From the NCBI GenBank assembly GCA_035601835.1, contig DATNNM010000012.1, positions 1 through 64,000 on the forward strand: a DNA stretch of 64,000 nucleotides, written 5' to 3'. Of this stretch, positions 1 through 9,297 are shown piece by piece. Below the pieces are notes generated by a model that saw nothing but the letters and a program-made list of their open reading frames with translations, was not told the origin of the DNA and did no database searches. Numbering within the stretch: position 1 is the first letter of the stretch; each line of letters opens with the position of its first letter. The translations under genes were made by a program, and so were the position numbers. This DNA comes from Candidatus Tumulicola sp. Its GTDB lineage: Bacteria; Vulcanimicrobiota; Vulcanimicrobiia; Eremiobacterales; Eremiobacteraceae.

Positions 1-73
1 TAGCGCAAGCCTTCAGCCTACGGCGTTTGGCTTTTCGGGAGAGAAGAAAAACCCACAGGCTGAACCTGCGCTA
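1..73. repeat. Imperfect inverted repeat, GTAGCGC type
   Basis: Bases 1-19 and 57-73 are imperfect inverted copies (TAGCGCA...TTCAGCCT against AGGCTGAA...TGCGCTA). The right arm, read in reverse, begins with the GTAG tag also seen beside the CT-NN-AG palindromes elsewhere in the window. Its function is unknown. The left edge may be cut by the window start. Confidence 0.4.
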
Positions 74-444
74 CAGAAGGCTCTCCAGTCGTTTGTCTTG
101 GTTGTATTGATTAATACCCACAAAACAAAATAGTTGACGCATTTGCCCGCCAGCAGATAACTTGATCCGGTTTAGGCACGGCGGCGTCGTAACGCACGAA
201 TAGCACTTTGCATCTAAATGCGTGTGGAAAGCACCCTTGCAAAATCGGGGTGCCGGGGGGTCGGAACCATCGCTTACGAGGCAAAGAATCACCTCACCGG
301 TGCGCATGCGGAGTCAATTTGAGCACGAGTTACGAAACTTGAGTTTCGGTCGTTGCGGATTTTGCCGATACTTGATCCAGGGCCTGTTTTGCATTTCTGC
401 GTCGGTGTAAGGGCTGCTTCTCGCATTCTTTTTGGAGGACTCCT
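74..444. other. Intergenic region and leader upstream of rpoD
   Basis: About 370 bases with no convincing gene. Reading frames here are short, cysteine- and proline-rich, and have no recognisable domain. The region holds a possible promoter near 134-161 and ends with the rpoD ribosome-binding site (GGAGGA at 435-440). Confidence 0.5.
134..161 (+). promoter_or_regulatory. Possible housekeeping promoter for rpoD
   Basis: TTGACG at 134-139 is followed after 16 bases by GATAAC at 156-161. The first matches the -35 consensus at five of six bases and the second matches the -10 at four of six. It lies about 280 bases before rpoD, so a long leader would be implied. Motif match only. Confidence 0.3.
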
Positions 445-2169
<1,725 letters not shown>

Positions 2170-2173
2170 GCGA

Positions 2174-2198
2174 GAACAGGACCTAAAAGGTCCTGTTC
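2174..2198. repeat. CT-NN-AG palindrome between rpoD and the KGG gene
   Basis: A perfect 11-bp inverted repeat (GAACAGGACCT, three-base centre, AGGTCCTGTTC) sits between two convergent stop codons. It could act as a two-way transcription stop, but no T-run follows on either side. It belongs to the palindrome family seen at nine or more other sites in the window. Confidence 0.75.
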
Positions 2199-2207
2199 CA
2201 CAACGTA

Positions 2208-2519
2208 TTACTCTTCTTCTAGGTTGTTCTTGCCGGCCTCGATGAGTTTGCGGACTTTTTGTCCGCCGATCTGTCCGATCGTCGCGTAGAATTCCGGCCC
2301 GTACCGCGCGCGCGTCGACTCGCCGCCCTTGCGGCCACCGAGCTTGCCGATGTTCTCGTAGAACTCGTGCCCGTGGCTGTTCTTGGTGGCCTGGCCGCCC
2401 TTGCGGCCGATGCGCTCGTAGAACTCCGGTCCGTAGCGTTCCTTCACCATTTGGCCGCCCTTGCGGCCGGCCTCGCGAACACTCATGCCGCCATTTGGTT
2501 TGATGCTGGAAAGAGCCAT
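2208..2519 (-). CDS. KGG-repeat general stress protein (GsiB/Con-10-like)
   Basis: A 103-residue hydrophilic protein built from about four tandem units of the form GRKGGxxxxxxxGPEFYExIG, the KGG (Con-10/GsiB) repeat. Proteins of this type accumulate under desiccation, starvation or stationary phase and are thought to be disordered protectants with no enzymatic role. The repeats are seen directly: EAGRKGG, IGRKGG, KLGGRKGG and IGQIGG. There is no signal peptide, so it is cytoplasmic. The gene is convergent with rpoD across a perfect palindrome and stands alone. The family call is firm; the exact stress is unknown. Confidence 0.88.
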   Translation of the reverse strand: MALSSIKPNGGMSVREAGRKGGQMVKERYGPEFYERIGRKGGQATKNSHGHEFYENIGKLGGRKGGESTRARYGPEFYATIGQIGGQKVRKLIEAGKNNLEEE

Positions 2520-2603
2520 AACATTAATGGCTGTACCCCGTCGGTCTCTTGACTAAACGGGCGCTCGAAGGCGACGGGGAGCGACGCGGCGTAGCCTGGG
2601 CGC

Positions 2604-4169
2604 ATGGCTTCCCGCTTAGCGACGCTTTTGACGCTACTGGTCATCGCTGCGGTCTGCGCGCTGCCCGTCCTTGCGGGCTCGGCCCTCGCCACCGGCAGCG
2701 CCACGACGGCGCCGCAGCCGACGCCGATGGCCTCGGGGATGGCGCATCCGACCGCTGCGCCCACCGTATCGGCGCCGACCCCCAGCGCGCCAAATGACTC
2801 CCCGTTCGGCATCATCGGAAACCTCGAACGCAATCGCAAGACGCAGCCGAGCGCGCTCAAGCCGTATCTGCAGTCGTCTGATGCCGCCGTCCAAGCGCGT
2901 GCCGCCATCGCGATTGGCAGGCTGCACAACCCGGCCGGCGTGCCGCTGCTCATCGCCGTGCTCGGCGGAGCGTACCCCGAATCGGTTCGCGCAGCGGCGG
3001 CGTTCGGATTGGGGGTCATCGCATCGCCGAACGCCCTGGATGCGCTGCACGCGGCCGCGCTGCACGCGCCTCCCGCAGTCGCGGGCCCGGCGGCCGACGC
3101 GCTCGGACGCATCGGCGGCGACGCCGCCGTGGACGTCTTGACGCAATTGCTGTACTCGCGCGACGCATACATGCGCGGAAAGGCGGCCATCGGCTTGGGG
3201 CTGGCCGGTCTGACCGGCAAACCTGAGATCACCATCGCGCGCAAGACGGCCATCGCCAAGACGCTGGCCTCGGTGATCAGCGGCGAACGCAATCCGGAGA
3301 CCAAATGGCGCCTGGCGTGGGCGATCTATCGCAGCTATGCCACGACCTCGGGCAGCGTGCTGCGCTACATGCTCACGGACAACCAGGAACTGGTGCGGCT
3401 CATGGCGCTCAAGGCGATCGCCAAGGTGAAGGACCGTACCTTCGCGGTGTCGGTGCGCCTGCTGGCCAACGATCCCTCGTGGCGCGTCCGCGTCGAGGTG
3501 CGCAACGCGCTTGACGCGATGAAGGATCCGACGCCCGTGAACCTCACGCAGCCGCCGGTTCCGCGCGACGATCAGACCGAACCGAAGGCGCTGCCGTCCG
3601 GCGCGCCGATCGGCGATCATCCGCAAGTGGCGATCGTCGCGAACAAAGGCGTGATCGTGGTCGAGCTGTTCCCGGACGTCGCGCCGTATCATGTCGACGC
3701 GTTCCTGAACTTGGTCGATAAAGGTTTTTACAACGGCACGACGATCAACCGCGTGATTTGGGATTTCGTCATCCAAGGCGGCGACCCGAGCAACGGCAAG
3801 GCCAATCTGCCCAGCGGGCCCGGTTTCAACGTGCCGGACGAAGTGAATCCGGTCGAGCAACTGACCGGCATGCTTGCGCTCGGGCTGGACTACGATAACG
3901 TCAAGAACACGCCGATCTTCGATTCCGCCGGCAGCCAGTACTACATCACGCAATCCCCGCAGCTGCATCTCGACGAGGCCTTCTCCACCTTCGGGCGCGT
4001 GGTCAAGGGCATGGCCGTGGTTTACGCCATCCAAAAACACGACCCGACCGACTTCAAGAACCCTTCGGACGTCGTCGCGCGCATGTATCGCTGCGAGCCG
4101 GTATCGCTGCAGACGCCGGAGATCGAGGCGCAGCTGCGCACGGACGAAGTCCACTACAACCCCCAATAA
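2604..4169 (+). CDS. Secreted HEAT-repeat protein fused to a cyclophilin-type peptidyl-prolyl isomerase
   Basis: A 521-residue exported protein. Residues 1-30 form a signal peptide (MASRLATLLTLLVIAAVCAL) followed by a Pro/Ala/Thr linker. Residues about 75-310 are Ala-rich HEAT repeats of about 30 residues (for example DAAVQARAAIAIGRLHNP). Residues about 340-490 are a cyclophilin domain with the typical core (VVELFPDVAPYHVDAFLNLV, GFYNGTTINRV, FVIQGGDP, FSTFGRVVKGM). Cyclophilins catalyse cis-trans isomerisation of peptidyl-proline bonds. The HEAT part probably binds a client or partner protein outside the cytoplasm. In the cyclophilin core, the usual phenylalanine/arginine active-site stretch is altered (NRVIWDFVIQGGD), so activity may be weak. 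A stand-alone cyclophilin is at 62342. The domains are clear; the client is unknown. Confidence 0.85.
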   Translation: MASRLATLLTLLVIAAVCALPVLAGSALATGSATTAPQPTPMASGMAHPTAAPTVSAPTPSAPNDSPFGIIGNLERNRKTQPSALKPYLQSSDAAVQARAAIAIGRLHNPAGVPLLIAVLGGAYPESVRAAAAFGLGVIASPNALDALHAAALHAPPAVAGPAADALGRIGGDAAVDVLTQLLYSRDAYMRGKAAIGLGLAGLTGKPEITIARKTAIAKTLASVISGERNPETKWRLAWAIYRSYATTSGSVLRYMLTDNQELVRLMALKAIAKVKDRTFAVSVRLLANDPSWRVRVEVRNALDAMKDPTPVNLTQPPVPRDDQTEPKALPSGAPIGDHPQVAIVANKGVIVVELFPDVAPYHVDAFLNLVDKGFYNGTTINRVIWDFVIQGGDPSNGKANLPSGPGFNVPDEVNPVEQLTGMLALGLDYDNVKNTPIFDSAGSQYYITQSPQLHLDEAFSTFGRVVKGMAVVYAIQKHDPTDFKNPSDVVARMYRCEPVSLQTPEIEAQLRTDEVHYNPQ

Positions 4170-4203
4170 ACCGGACCCCCAATATACCGCTCCGAATGTA
4201 GTG

Positions 4204-4221
4204 CGGGGGCTTTAGCCCCGG
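4204..4221. repeat. CT-NN-AG palindrome (GGGGCTTTAGCCCC type)
   Basis: GGGGCT-TT-AGCCCC at 4206-4219, preceded by GTAGTG at 4199. It is the same element as those at 34823 and 55206. It lies between the HEAT-cyclophilin gene and modA, directly over the region where a modA ribosome-binding site would be expected. Confidence 0.75.
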
Positions 4222-4224
4222 ATT

Positions 4225-4992
4225 GTGCGCCGTGCACAAGCACTGTCCCGCCCTCCACGCGAAATCTCTGCGATGGGCTTTCTCGCAAGCATCACGCTCA
4301 CCGTCTTCGCGGCGGCTTCGCTGCACAACGCGTTCACGCAGATCGGGCAGCGCTTCGAAGCGGAGCACCCGGGGGTCAGCGTGCGCCTCAGTTTCGACGG
4401 CAGTCAGATCCTCGAGACGCAGATCGCCAACGGCGCGCCGGCCGACGTTTTCGCAAGCGCCGACAAGCGCATCATGGACAAGGCCGTTTCGGCCGGTCTC
4501 GTCGAGCCGCCGGTCAATTTCGCCGGCAACTCGCTCGTGGCGATCATGCAGTTCGATATCGACATCCACAGCCTGCGCGATCTCACGCACGATGGCCTGA
4601 AGCTCGCGATCTGCGCCGAGCAAGTGCCCTGCGGGCGGTACACGCGGATCGTGCTCCAACGCATGAGCGCGGACCAGCGCTTTTGGCCGAACTACGCGGC
4701 GCAAGTGATGCGCAACGTGGTGACGCAGGAGCAAAACGTTGAGTCGGTGGTCACGAAGATCAATCTGGGTGAAGCCGACGCCGGCATCGTCTACGCGACC
4801 GACGTCGTGATGGCGTCCGGCGTCCATTTTCGCAACTTCCCGATTCCGGATGAGGATCAGGACCCGGTCATCTACCCGATGGCCATCGTGAAAGGCAGCG
4901 CCAACGCGCAGCTCGCGCGAGAGTTCGTGTTGTTCGTGACATCCCCGGTCGGCCAGTCGGCGCTCGAACAACTTGGCTTCCGCAAGCCTTAG
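4225..4992 (+). CDS. modA: Molybdate ABC transporter substrate-binding protein ModA
   Basis: This is the molybdate/tungstate-binding component of the ModABC importer. The mature-type core is clear: LTVFAAASLHNAF near the N terminus, then a serine-bearing SFDGSQILETQIANGAPADVFASAD (the oxyanion-binding segment), INLGEADAGIVYATD and a C-terminal YPMAIV. Two starts are possible: GTG 4225 (255 residues) or ATG 4273 (239 residues). An in-frame TAG at 4213 rules out anything longer. Neither gives a normal signal peptide. Either ITLTVFAAASL is itself used as a membrane signal or the leader has been lost. The next gene, modB, begins inside its last codons. Family identity is firm; export is uncertain. 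Confidence 0.9.
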   Translation: MRRAQALSRPPREISAMGFLASITLTVFAAASLHNAFTQIGQRFEAEHPGVSVRLSFDGSQILETQIANGAPADVFASADKRIMDKAVSAGLVEPPVNFAGNSLVAIMQFDIDIHSLRDLTHDGLKLAICAEQVPCGRYTRIVLQRMSADQRFWPNYAAQVMRNVVTQEQNVESVVTKINLGEADAGIVYATDVVMASGVHFRNFPIPDEDQDPVIYPMAIVKGSANAQLAREFVLFVTSPVGQSALEQLGFRKP

Positions 4993-5800
4993 CGGCGCGC
5001 GCCGGCGCGCCGGAGCGCGCGACGGACTGCTGAACTGGCTTTCCTTCGCGTTGGCCGCTGTCTTCATGGCGACGATCGTGGTGGCGCTGGCCGCGCTCTT
5101 CACGCACGCATCGCCGGCGGCGATCCTCGCTCAATTCCACAACCCGATCGTCCAACAGGCGCTTTGGGTGTCGCTCGAAACAACTGCCGCGGCCGCGCTC
5201 ATCATCGCCGTGTTCGGCACGCCCGTCGCGGCGCTGCTGAGCCGTCCGTTTCGCGGCCGGGCCGTGCTCGACACGATCGTCACGCTGCCGATTGTGCTGC
5301 CGCCGGTGGTGGCAGGCCTCGCGCTGCTGCTGGCGTTCGGGCGCATGGGTCTGCTCGGCCATGCGCTGCGCATGGCCGGCATCGAGCTTCCTTTTACCGG
5401 CGCAGCAGTAGTGCTGGCGCAAGTGTTCGTCGCCGCGCCGCTGTACATCGTGACGGCGAAGAACGCGCTCGAGCGGGTCGATCCCGACGTGCTCGACGCA
5501 GCGGCTACGCTGCGCGCATCGACCGCATACGCACTGCTGCGCGTGGCGCTCCCGCCTGCACTGCCCGCGTTGGGCGCCGGGCTCGCGCTTGCATGGGCGC
5601 GCGCACTGGGCGAATTCGGCGCGACCATCACCTTTGCGGGCAGCCTGCCCGGCGTCACGCAGACTATGCCGATCGCGGTCTACACCGAAGGCCAATCGAG
5701 CATCGAGACCGCCATCGCCATCGCCATCGCGCTTCTCGCGGTGTCGTTCATCGTACTCCTCGCGGCGCGGCTTCTCTCCGCCCGCACCCTCCCGACATGA
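4973..5800 (+). CDS. modB: Molybdate ABC transporter permease ModB
   Basis: This is the membrane channel of the molybdate importer, 275 residues with about six transmembrane helices. The permease-ATPase contact loop (EAA-type) is visible as DVLDAAATLRASTAYALLRVALPPALPALGAG, and WARALGEFGATITFAGSLPG is a strong ModB/CysT signature. The TTG start at 4973 overlaps the end of modA by 20 bases, indicating translational coupling. Its stop overlaps the ATG of modC (ATGA). Later starts inside the first 25 residues cannot be excluded. Confidence 0.93.
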   Translation: MASASLSGARRRAGARDGLLNWLSFALAAVFMATIVVALAALFTHASPAAILAQFHNPIVQQALWVSLETTAAAALIIAVFGTPVAALLSRPFRGRAVLDTIVTLPIVLPPVVAGLALLLAFGRMGLLGHALRMAGIELPFTGAAVVLAQVFVAAPLYIVTAKNALERVDPDVLDAAATLRASTAYALLRVALPPALPALGAGLALAWARALGEFGATITFAGSLPGVTQTMPIAVYTEGQSSIETAIAIAIALLAVSFIVLLAARLLSARTLPT

Positions 5801-6915
5801 CCAATAGAGCAGGACCCAGTGGAGCAGGAGCTTTAGCTCCTGCTGACTCCTCAAGTCCGTTCCTAACCGCCGACGTCACCCTGCGCCGCGGGGATTGGGA
5901 CCTCGAATTTGCGCTCGACGTCGAGCGCGGCGAAACCATCGCCATTGTCGGAGAGAGCGGCGCGGGCAAGACCACCGCGTTGCGCTGCCTCGCGGGGTTG
6001 GAGCGACCCCAGCGCGGCTCCATTCGCGCGGGCAGCGCGACGTGGTTGGATACCGAACGTCACGCCTTCGTGCCGGCGCAGCGACGCGACGTCGCCATGG
6101 TTTTCCAGCGCTACGCGCTCTTCGCGCACATGTCGGCACTGGACAACGCCGCGTTCGGTCCGCTCGCCGCCGGCCTGAGCGCGACCGAAGCACACCGCGA
6201 AGCGAAGCGCGCGCTTGACGTGGTCGGAGCGGGCCATCTGGCCGAGCGTCGAACGTCGAGCCTCTCGGGCGGCGAGGAACAGCGCGTGGCGCTGGCGCGA
6301 GCGGTCGCCCTGCACCCCGCCGTGTTGCTGCTCGACGAGCCGCTTGCAGCGCTCGACGTGCGCCTTCGCCCGATAGTACGCGAAGCGCTGCGCCGGGCGA
6401 TAACGGAGACGGGTGCAGCGACGGTCCTTGTGACCCACGAGCCGGCCGAGGCGATGGTCTTCGCAGAACGATTCGTCGTCATCGAGAACGGCAAGGCGGT
6501 GCAGCGCGGCACGCTCGCCGATCTTCGCGAACGCCCCGCCAGCGAGTACGTCGCCTCATTCGCCGGAACGAATCTGTACCGCGGCACGGCGAGGCCAGCC
6601 GCCGACGGCACCAGCGCGGTACGCGTTGGTTCAGTGGACTTCGTGGTGCGCGGCGAGTGGTCCGGGCCTGTTGCTATCCTGGTCGATCCGGACGCTGTGA
6701 CGCTTTCGAGGGAAGCTCCGCTGACCTCGGCGCGCAATCACATCAACGGTCCGGTAGAGCGCATCCTCGCCGATCGCGGCGCGCTCCTCGTTCACATCGC
6801 CGCAGTGCCGCCCATCGTCGCGCGCGTCACCGCTCAAGCCGTCGCCGACCTGCACATCGAGTTGGGCCAGAGGTTACACGCCACATTCAAAGCCGGCGAA
6901 GTCCGGGTCATCTAA
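5797..6915 (+). CDS. modC: Molybdate ABC transporter ATP-binding protein ModC
   Basis: This is the ATPase that powers molybdate import, 372 residues. Walker A is GESGAGKTT near residue 52, the signature is LSGGEEQRVALARA, and Walker B is VLLLDEPLAALD. The C-terminal part (about 290-370) has the TOBE/Mop fold that binds molybdate and regulates the ATPase. The ATG overlaps the modB stop (ATGA). Residues about 5-20 (GPSGAGALAPADSSSP) are unlike any ModC N terminus and are encoded by a CT-NN-AG palindrome at 5824-5843, so the family-typical protein begins near FLTADVTL. The element appears to have inserted at the start of the gene while keeping the frame open. There is no molybdate-responsive regulator nearby. 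Confidence 0.94.
   Translation: MTNRAGPSGAGALAPADSSSPFLTADVTLRRGDWDLEFALDVERGETIAIVGESGAGKTTALRCLAGLERPQRGSIRAGSATWLDTERHAFVPAQRRDVAMVFQRYALFAHMSALDNAAFGPLAAGLSATEAHREAKRALDVVGAGHLAERRTSSLSGGEEQRVALARAVALHPAVLLLDEPLAALDVRLRPIVREALRRAITETGAATVLVTHEPAEAMVFAERFVVIENGKAVQRGTLADLRERPASEYVASFAGTNLYRGTARPAADGTSAVRVGSVDFVVRGEWSGPVAILVDPDAVTLSREAPLTSARNHINGPVERILADRGALLVHIAAVPPIVARVTAQAVADLHIELGQRLHATFKAGEVRVI
5824..5843. repeat. CT-NN-AG palindrome inside the modC reading frame
   Basis: GCAGGAGCT-TT-AGCTCCTGC, a perfect 9-bp inverted repeat around two bases, encodes residues 10-16 of ModC. A partial arm (GAGCAGGACC) lies just upstream. It is the only copy clearly inside a coding sequence in this window. 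Confidence 0.8.
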
Positions 6916-6936
6916 CTGCCAACTCGGCGCCGCGGC

Positions 6937-7953
6937 TCAGGGCAAAAACTTACCGACCTTGTCGCCTCTACCTTCGGTAAACCAGAGATTGCCGTCGATA
7001 CCGACGGCGATGGCTGTCGGAAGGCTGTTTGTTGTCGTAGCGCTGTTATACTCGGTGACGGTCCCGCCGGTCGTGATCCTGCCGATCTTGTCGACATTAG
7101 CTTCGGTAAACCAGAGATTGCCGTCGGGACCGGCGACGATGTCGTGCGGGCCGGCGCTTGCTGTCAGAGTGTCATACTCGGTGACGGTCCCGCCGGTCGT
7201 GATCTTACCGATCTTGCTGGCAACTTCTTCGGTAAACCAGAGATTGCCGTCGGGTCCGACGGCGATGAAGCCCGGTGAGCTGTTTGCTGTCGTCGTGTTA
7301 TACTCGGTGACGCTCCCGCTGGTCGTGATCTTACCGATCTTGCTGGCCTGTTCTTCGCAAAACCAGAGATTGCCGTCGAGACCGGCGACGATGCCGTGCG
7401 GACCGGCGCTTGCTGTCGTCGTGTTATACTCGGTGACGCTCCCGCCGGTCGTGATCTTACCGATCTTGCTGACAAGATTTTCGGTAAACCAGAGATTGCC
7501 GTCGGGACCCTTGGCGATGCCTGCCGGACGGGCGCTTGCCGTGGTAGTGTTATACTCGGTGACGCTCCCGCTGGTCGTGATCTTACCGATCTTGCTGACA
7601 CTAAGTTCGGTAAACCAGAGATTGCCGTCGGGACCGGCGGCGATGTCGTGCGGACCGCTGGCTGCGGTCGTAGTGTCAAACTCGGTGATGGTCCCGCCCG
7701 TCGTGATCCTGCCGATCTTGCTGACACCAATTTCGTCAAACCAGAGATTGCCGTCGGGGCCGGCGACGATGCCGCGCGGATGGCTTAGTGCTGTCGTGGT
7801 GTTATACTCAGCGGCAAGCGTCGGAGCGGGGAAAGGAGTCGGAGGAGCAAAGGCAATTCCGCCCCCACTAGTGCATGCGACAAGTGCTGCGACGAAAAAC
7901 GCGACAAGCAACGAAAATGCCGCTAAAGACAATAGAGCAATAGATCTCTTCAT
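6937..7953 (-). CDS. Seven-bladed beta-propeller lipoprotein (streptogramin-lyase/NHL-like)
   Basis: A 338-residue exported lipoprotein. The N-terminal signal ends in a lipobox (VAALVAC, Cys near residue 27). The rest is seven tandem units of about 42 residues with the core GPDGNLWFTE...SKIGKITTGGSVTEYNTTT. The last unit is cut short and is completed by the N-terminal strand (EYNTTTALSHPRGIVA), the usual closure of a seven-bladed propeller. Virginiamycin B lyase (Vgb) is the named relative. Vgb activity depends on specific catalytic residues I cannot confirm here, and repeats of this kind often serve only for binding. The 126-bp DNA units are very alike, suggesting recent expansion or gene conversion. 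The gene is divergent from the export cluster. Confidence 0.85.
   Translation of the reverse strand: MKRSIALLSLAAFSLLVAFFVAALVACTSGGGIAFAPPTPFPAPTLAAEYNTTTALSHPRGIVAGPDGNLWFDEIGVSKIGRITTGGTITEFDTTTAASGPHDIAAGPDGNLWFTELSVSKIGKITTSGSVTEYNTTTASARPAGIAKGPDGNLWFTENLVSKIGKITTGGSVTEYNTTTASAGPHGIVAGLDGNLWFCEEQASKIGKITTSGSVTEYNTTTANSSPGFIAVGPDGNLWFTEEVASKIGKITTGGTVTEYDTLTASAGPHDIVAGPDGNLWFTEANVDKIGRITTGGTVTEYNSATTTNSLPTAIAVGIDGNLWFTEGRGDKVGKFLP
6957..7800. repeat. Tandem ~126-bp coding repeat array
   Basis: About seven units of near-identical DNA (each containing the complement of GGNAACCTCTGGTTT and KIGKITT codons) encode the propeller blades. The high identity between units makes this stretch prone to copy-number change and to assembly error. 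Confidence 0.8.
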
Positions 7954-8062
7954 GGCAGTGCCCTCCGCAGACCTACCACAAGTATCATAACATGTAGGCT
8001 AACTCCTCTCGGACGCCCTGCGTTCATATTGCCGAAACCGACCGCGCCTAGCATGGTCCGCA

Positions 8063-8560
8063 ATGTACCAGCAGGAGTCACGTGCAAACGCCCTGCAATC
8101 CGGATTTGCAGACCGCAGCTTTCTCTTTGAAGGAGCCTACCGATCCGATGGCTCGTTTTCGCTGGCTGAACGCTCGGCATACGGATTGCGCTCTCGCGTC
8201 AGTGCGTTCAAGCGCGCCGTAGCCGAAGCACAGCGGGTCGAGCAGACAGGGCCGCAACCACTCCCAGCGGCGAAGCAGTTCGCATCGGCAAGTCTGACTG
8301 CGCGGCCTGAAAGCGCGATCCACACCGGGCGGAGTAGAGCCGCTCGTCCGCTCCGGACGACGCAAAGCGAAACGCGCCCGACGATTCGGCTCGCTAATCC
8401 CGATCGCCGACCACAAGACCGGGCCGCGCGACGCAGCGCTGCGCCCATGCGCTTCACGCTGAGGTGCGGCGACAGAGTCGTGCATGGCCTCGTGAACGCC
8501 GGCAGCGTGCAGGCGGCGATCGCGGAAGTGCGTCCCCGGAGCGCGCGAGAAACGCGATGA
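8063..8560 (+). CDS. Unknown first protein of the flagellar-type export cluster
   Basis: I do not recognise this 165-residue basic protein. It has no signal peptide, no membrane segment and no known domain. It is rich in Arg, Ala and Ser, and its middle looks disordered. Only the last 40 residues (MRFTLRCGDRVVHGLVNAGSVQAAIAEV) look folded. Its TGA overlaps the ATG of the FlgG-like gene (ATGA), the same coupling used through the whole cluster, so it is probably made together with the export proteins. By position it could be a chaperone, a length-control (FliK-type) or an assembly protein; none of these is shown by sequence. Confidence 0.55.
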   Translation: MYQQESRANALQSGFADRSFLFEGAYRSDGSFSLAERSAYGLRSRVSAFKRAVAEAQRVEQTGPQPLPAAKQFASASLTARPESAIHTGRSRAARPLRTTQSETRPTIRLANPDRRPQDRAARRSAAPMRFTLRCGDRVVHGLVNAGSVQAAIAEVRPRSARETR

Positions 8561-9297
8561 GCGATTTAGGGGCCGAGGTCAAGACGATAATGTCGGATGC
8601 TCGCCGAGCCGCAAGTCCGGGCGCCATAGGCCACGCGCCCGACCGTGCCGGCGTGCTCGTAGCACAACCGACCGGAACCGCTGAAACGTATATACCGAGC
8701 GCGTCGCCTTTGTCAGTCGCCATTGAGGGGCCGGGCCTCTTTGTGCTCCAGGAAGCAGGGGCCCGTGCGTATACCCGACTCGGGAAGTTTCACGTCGACG
8801 ACCACGGGCGGCTGCTTGACGACAACGGGCGATCGGTGTTGGGCTTCTCAGCCGACCAAGGAGACGAGGGAGACTTGCGGCCGCTCGCCGTCACCTTCGG
8901 CGCCGTCACCTCGCGCCGCTTTGAGAATTATCGGATCGACGAGAACGGCGCTTGGAGCGGCGAAGTGAACAAGAATGATCCGAAGTCGCGCGCTCGCTCA
9001 CGAGAGTTCATTCCTCTCGGCCGGCTGGCGCTGGCGATCTTTCCGGCGCCCGAACGTCTAGCGCTCGCCGCGGACGAAACTCTTCACTATACACGCGCAG
9101 CTGGAGCGCCGCTCTTCATCCGACCGGGCACGCTAAATGGAGGGACGCTACGGCCGCACGCGCTGGCCGCCCCTAGCATTGATCTCCAAGGCGACCTCGC
9201 TCGATTGTGGATGCTGCGCAGAAGGGGTGAGCTTGCAGCCGCCATGGCCGGAGCCAATGATCAATGCGTGAAGACGGCGCTCGGTCTCGTGAAGTGA
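8557..9297 (+). CDS. Flagellar rod/hook-family protein (FlgG/FlgF-like), divergent N terminus
   Basis: A 246-residue protein of the flagellar axial family that builds the rod and hook. The family core is clear at about residues 50-100: PLSVAIEGPGLFVLQ, then YTRLGKFHVDDHGRLLDDNGRSVLGF. The C-terminal helix DLARLWMLRRRGELAAAMAGANDQCVKT fits the conserved FlgG tail that ends near TADEML. The usual N-terminal helix with the LANxxTxGY motif is not recognisable; residues 1-45 are unrelated. It starts at ATG 8557, overlapping the previous stop, and its own TGA overlaps the GTG of the FliM-like gene. It may form a rod-like segment on the export gate. Family call fairly sure; FlgF versus FlgG unresolved. 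Confidence 0.8.
   Translation: MSDLGAEVKTIMSDARRAASPGAIGHAPDRAGVLVAQPTGTAETYIPSASPLSVAIEGPGLFVLQEAGARAYTRLGKFHVDDHGRLLDDNGRSVLGFSADQGDEGDLRPLAVTFGAVTSRRFENYRIDENGAWSGEVNKNDPKSRARSREFIPLGRLALAIFPAPERLALAADETLHYTRAAGAPLFIRPGTLNGGTLRPHALAAPSIDLQGDLARLWMLRRRGELAAAMAGANDQCVKTALGLVK

Noticed and set aside
71..307. Minus-strand frame of 78 codons upstream of rpoD
   Set aside because: Cys/Pro-rich, with no domain, no ribosome-binding site, and overlapping the likely rpoD promoter. It looks like a chance frame.
2174..2198. Standard rho-independent terminator of rpoD
   Set aside because: The stem is strong but has no T-run on either strand, and the same element occurs inside a gene and in leaders, so termination cannot be assumed.
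6950..7800. CRISPR-like repeat array
   Set aside because: The repeats are 126 bp, in frame and encode propeller blades; there are no spacers and no cas genes.
6937..7953. Streptogramin (virginiamycin B) resistance gene
   Set aside because: The family fold is right but catalytic residues cannot be confirmed, and an exported lipoprotein would be misplaced for inactivating an antibiotic that acts in the cytoplasm.
8020..8062. Sigma-28-type promoter (GCCGA at 8034) before the export cluster
   Set aside because: The -10-like half matches only partly and there is no -35-like TAAA at the right distance.
8557..9297. Part of a virulence-type injectisome
   Set aside because: The FlgG-like protein and separate FliM/FliN-type proteins are flagellar features; no needle, translocator or secretin gene is present.
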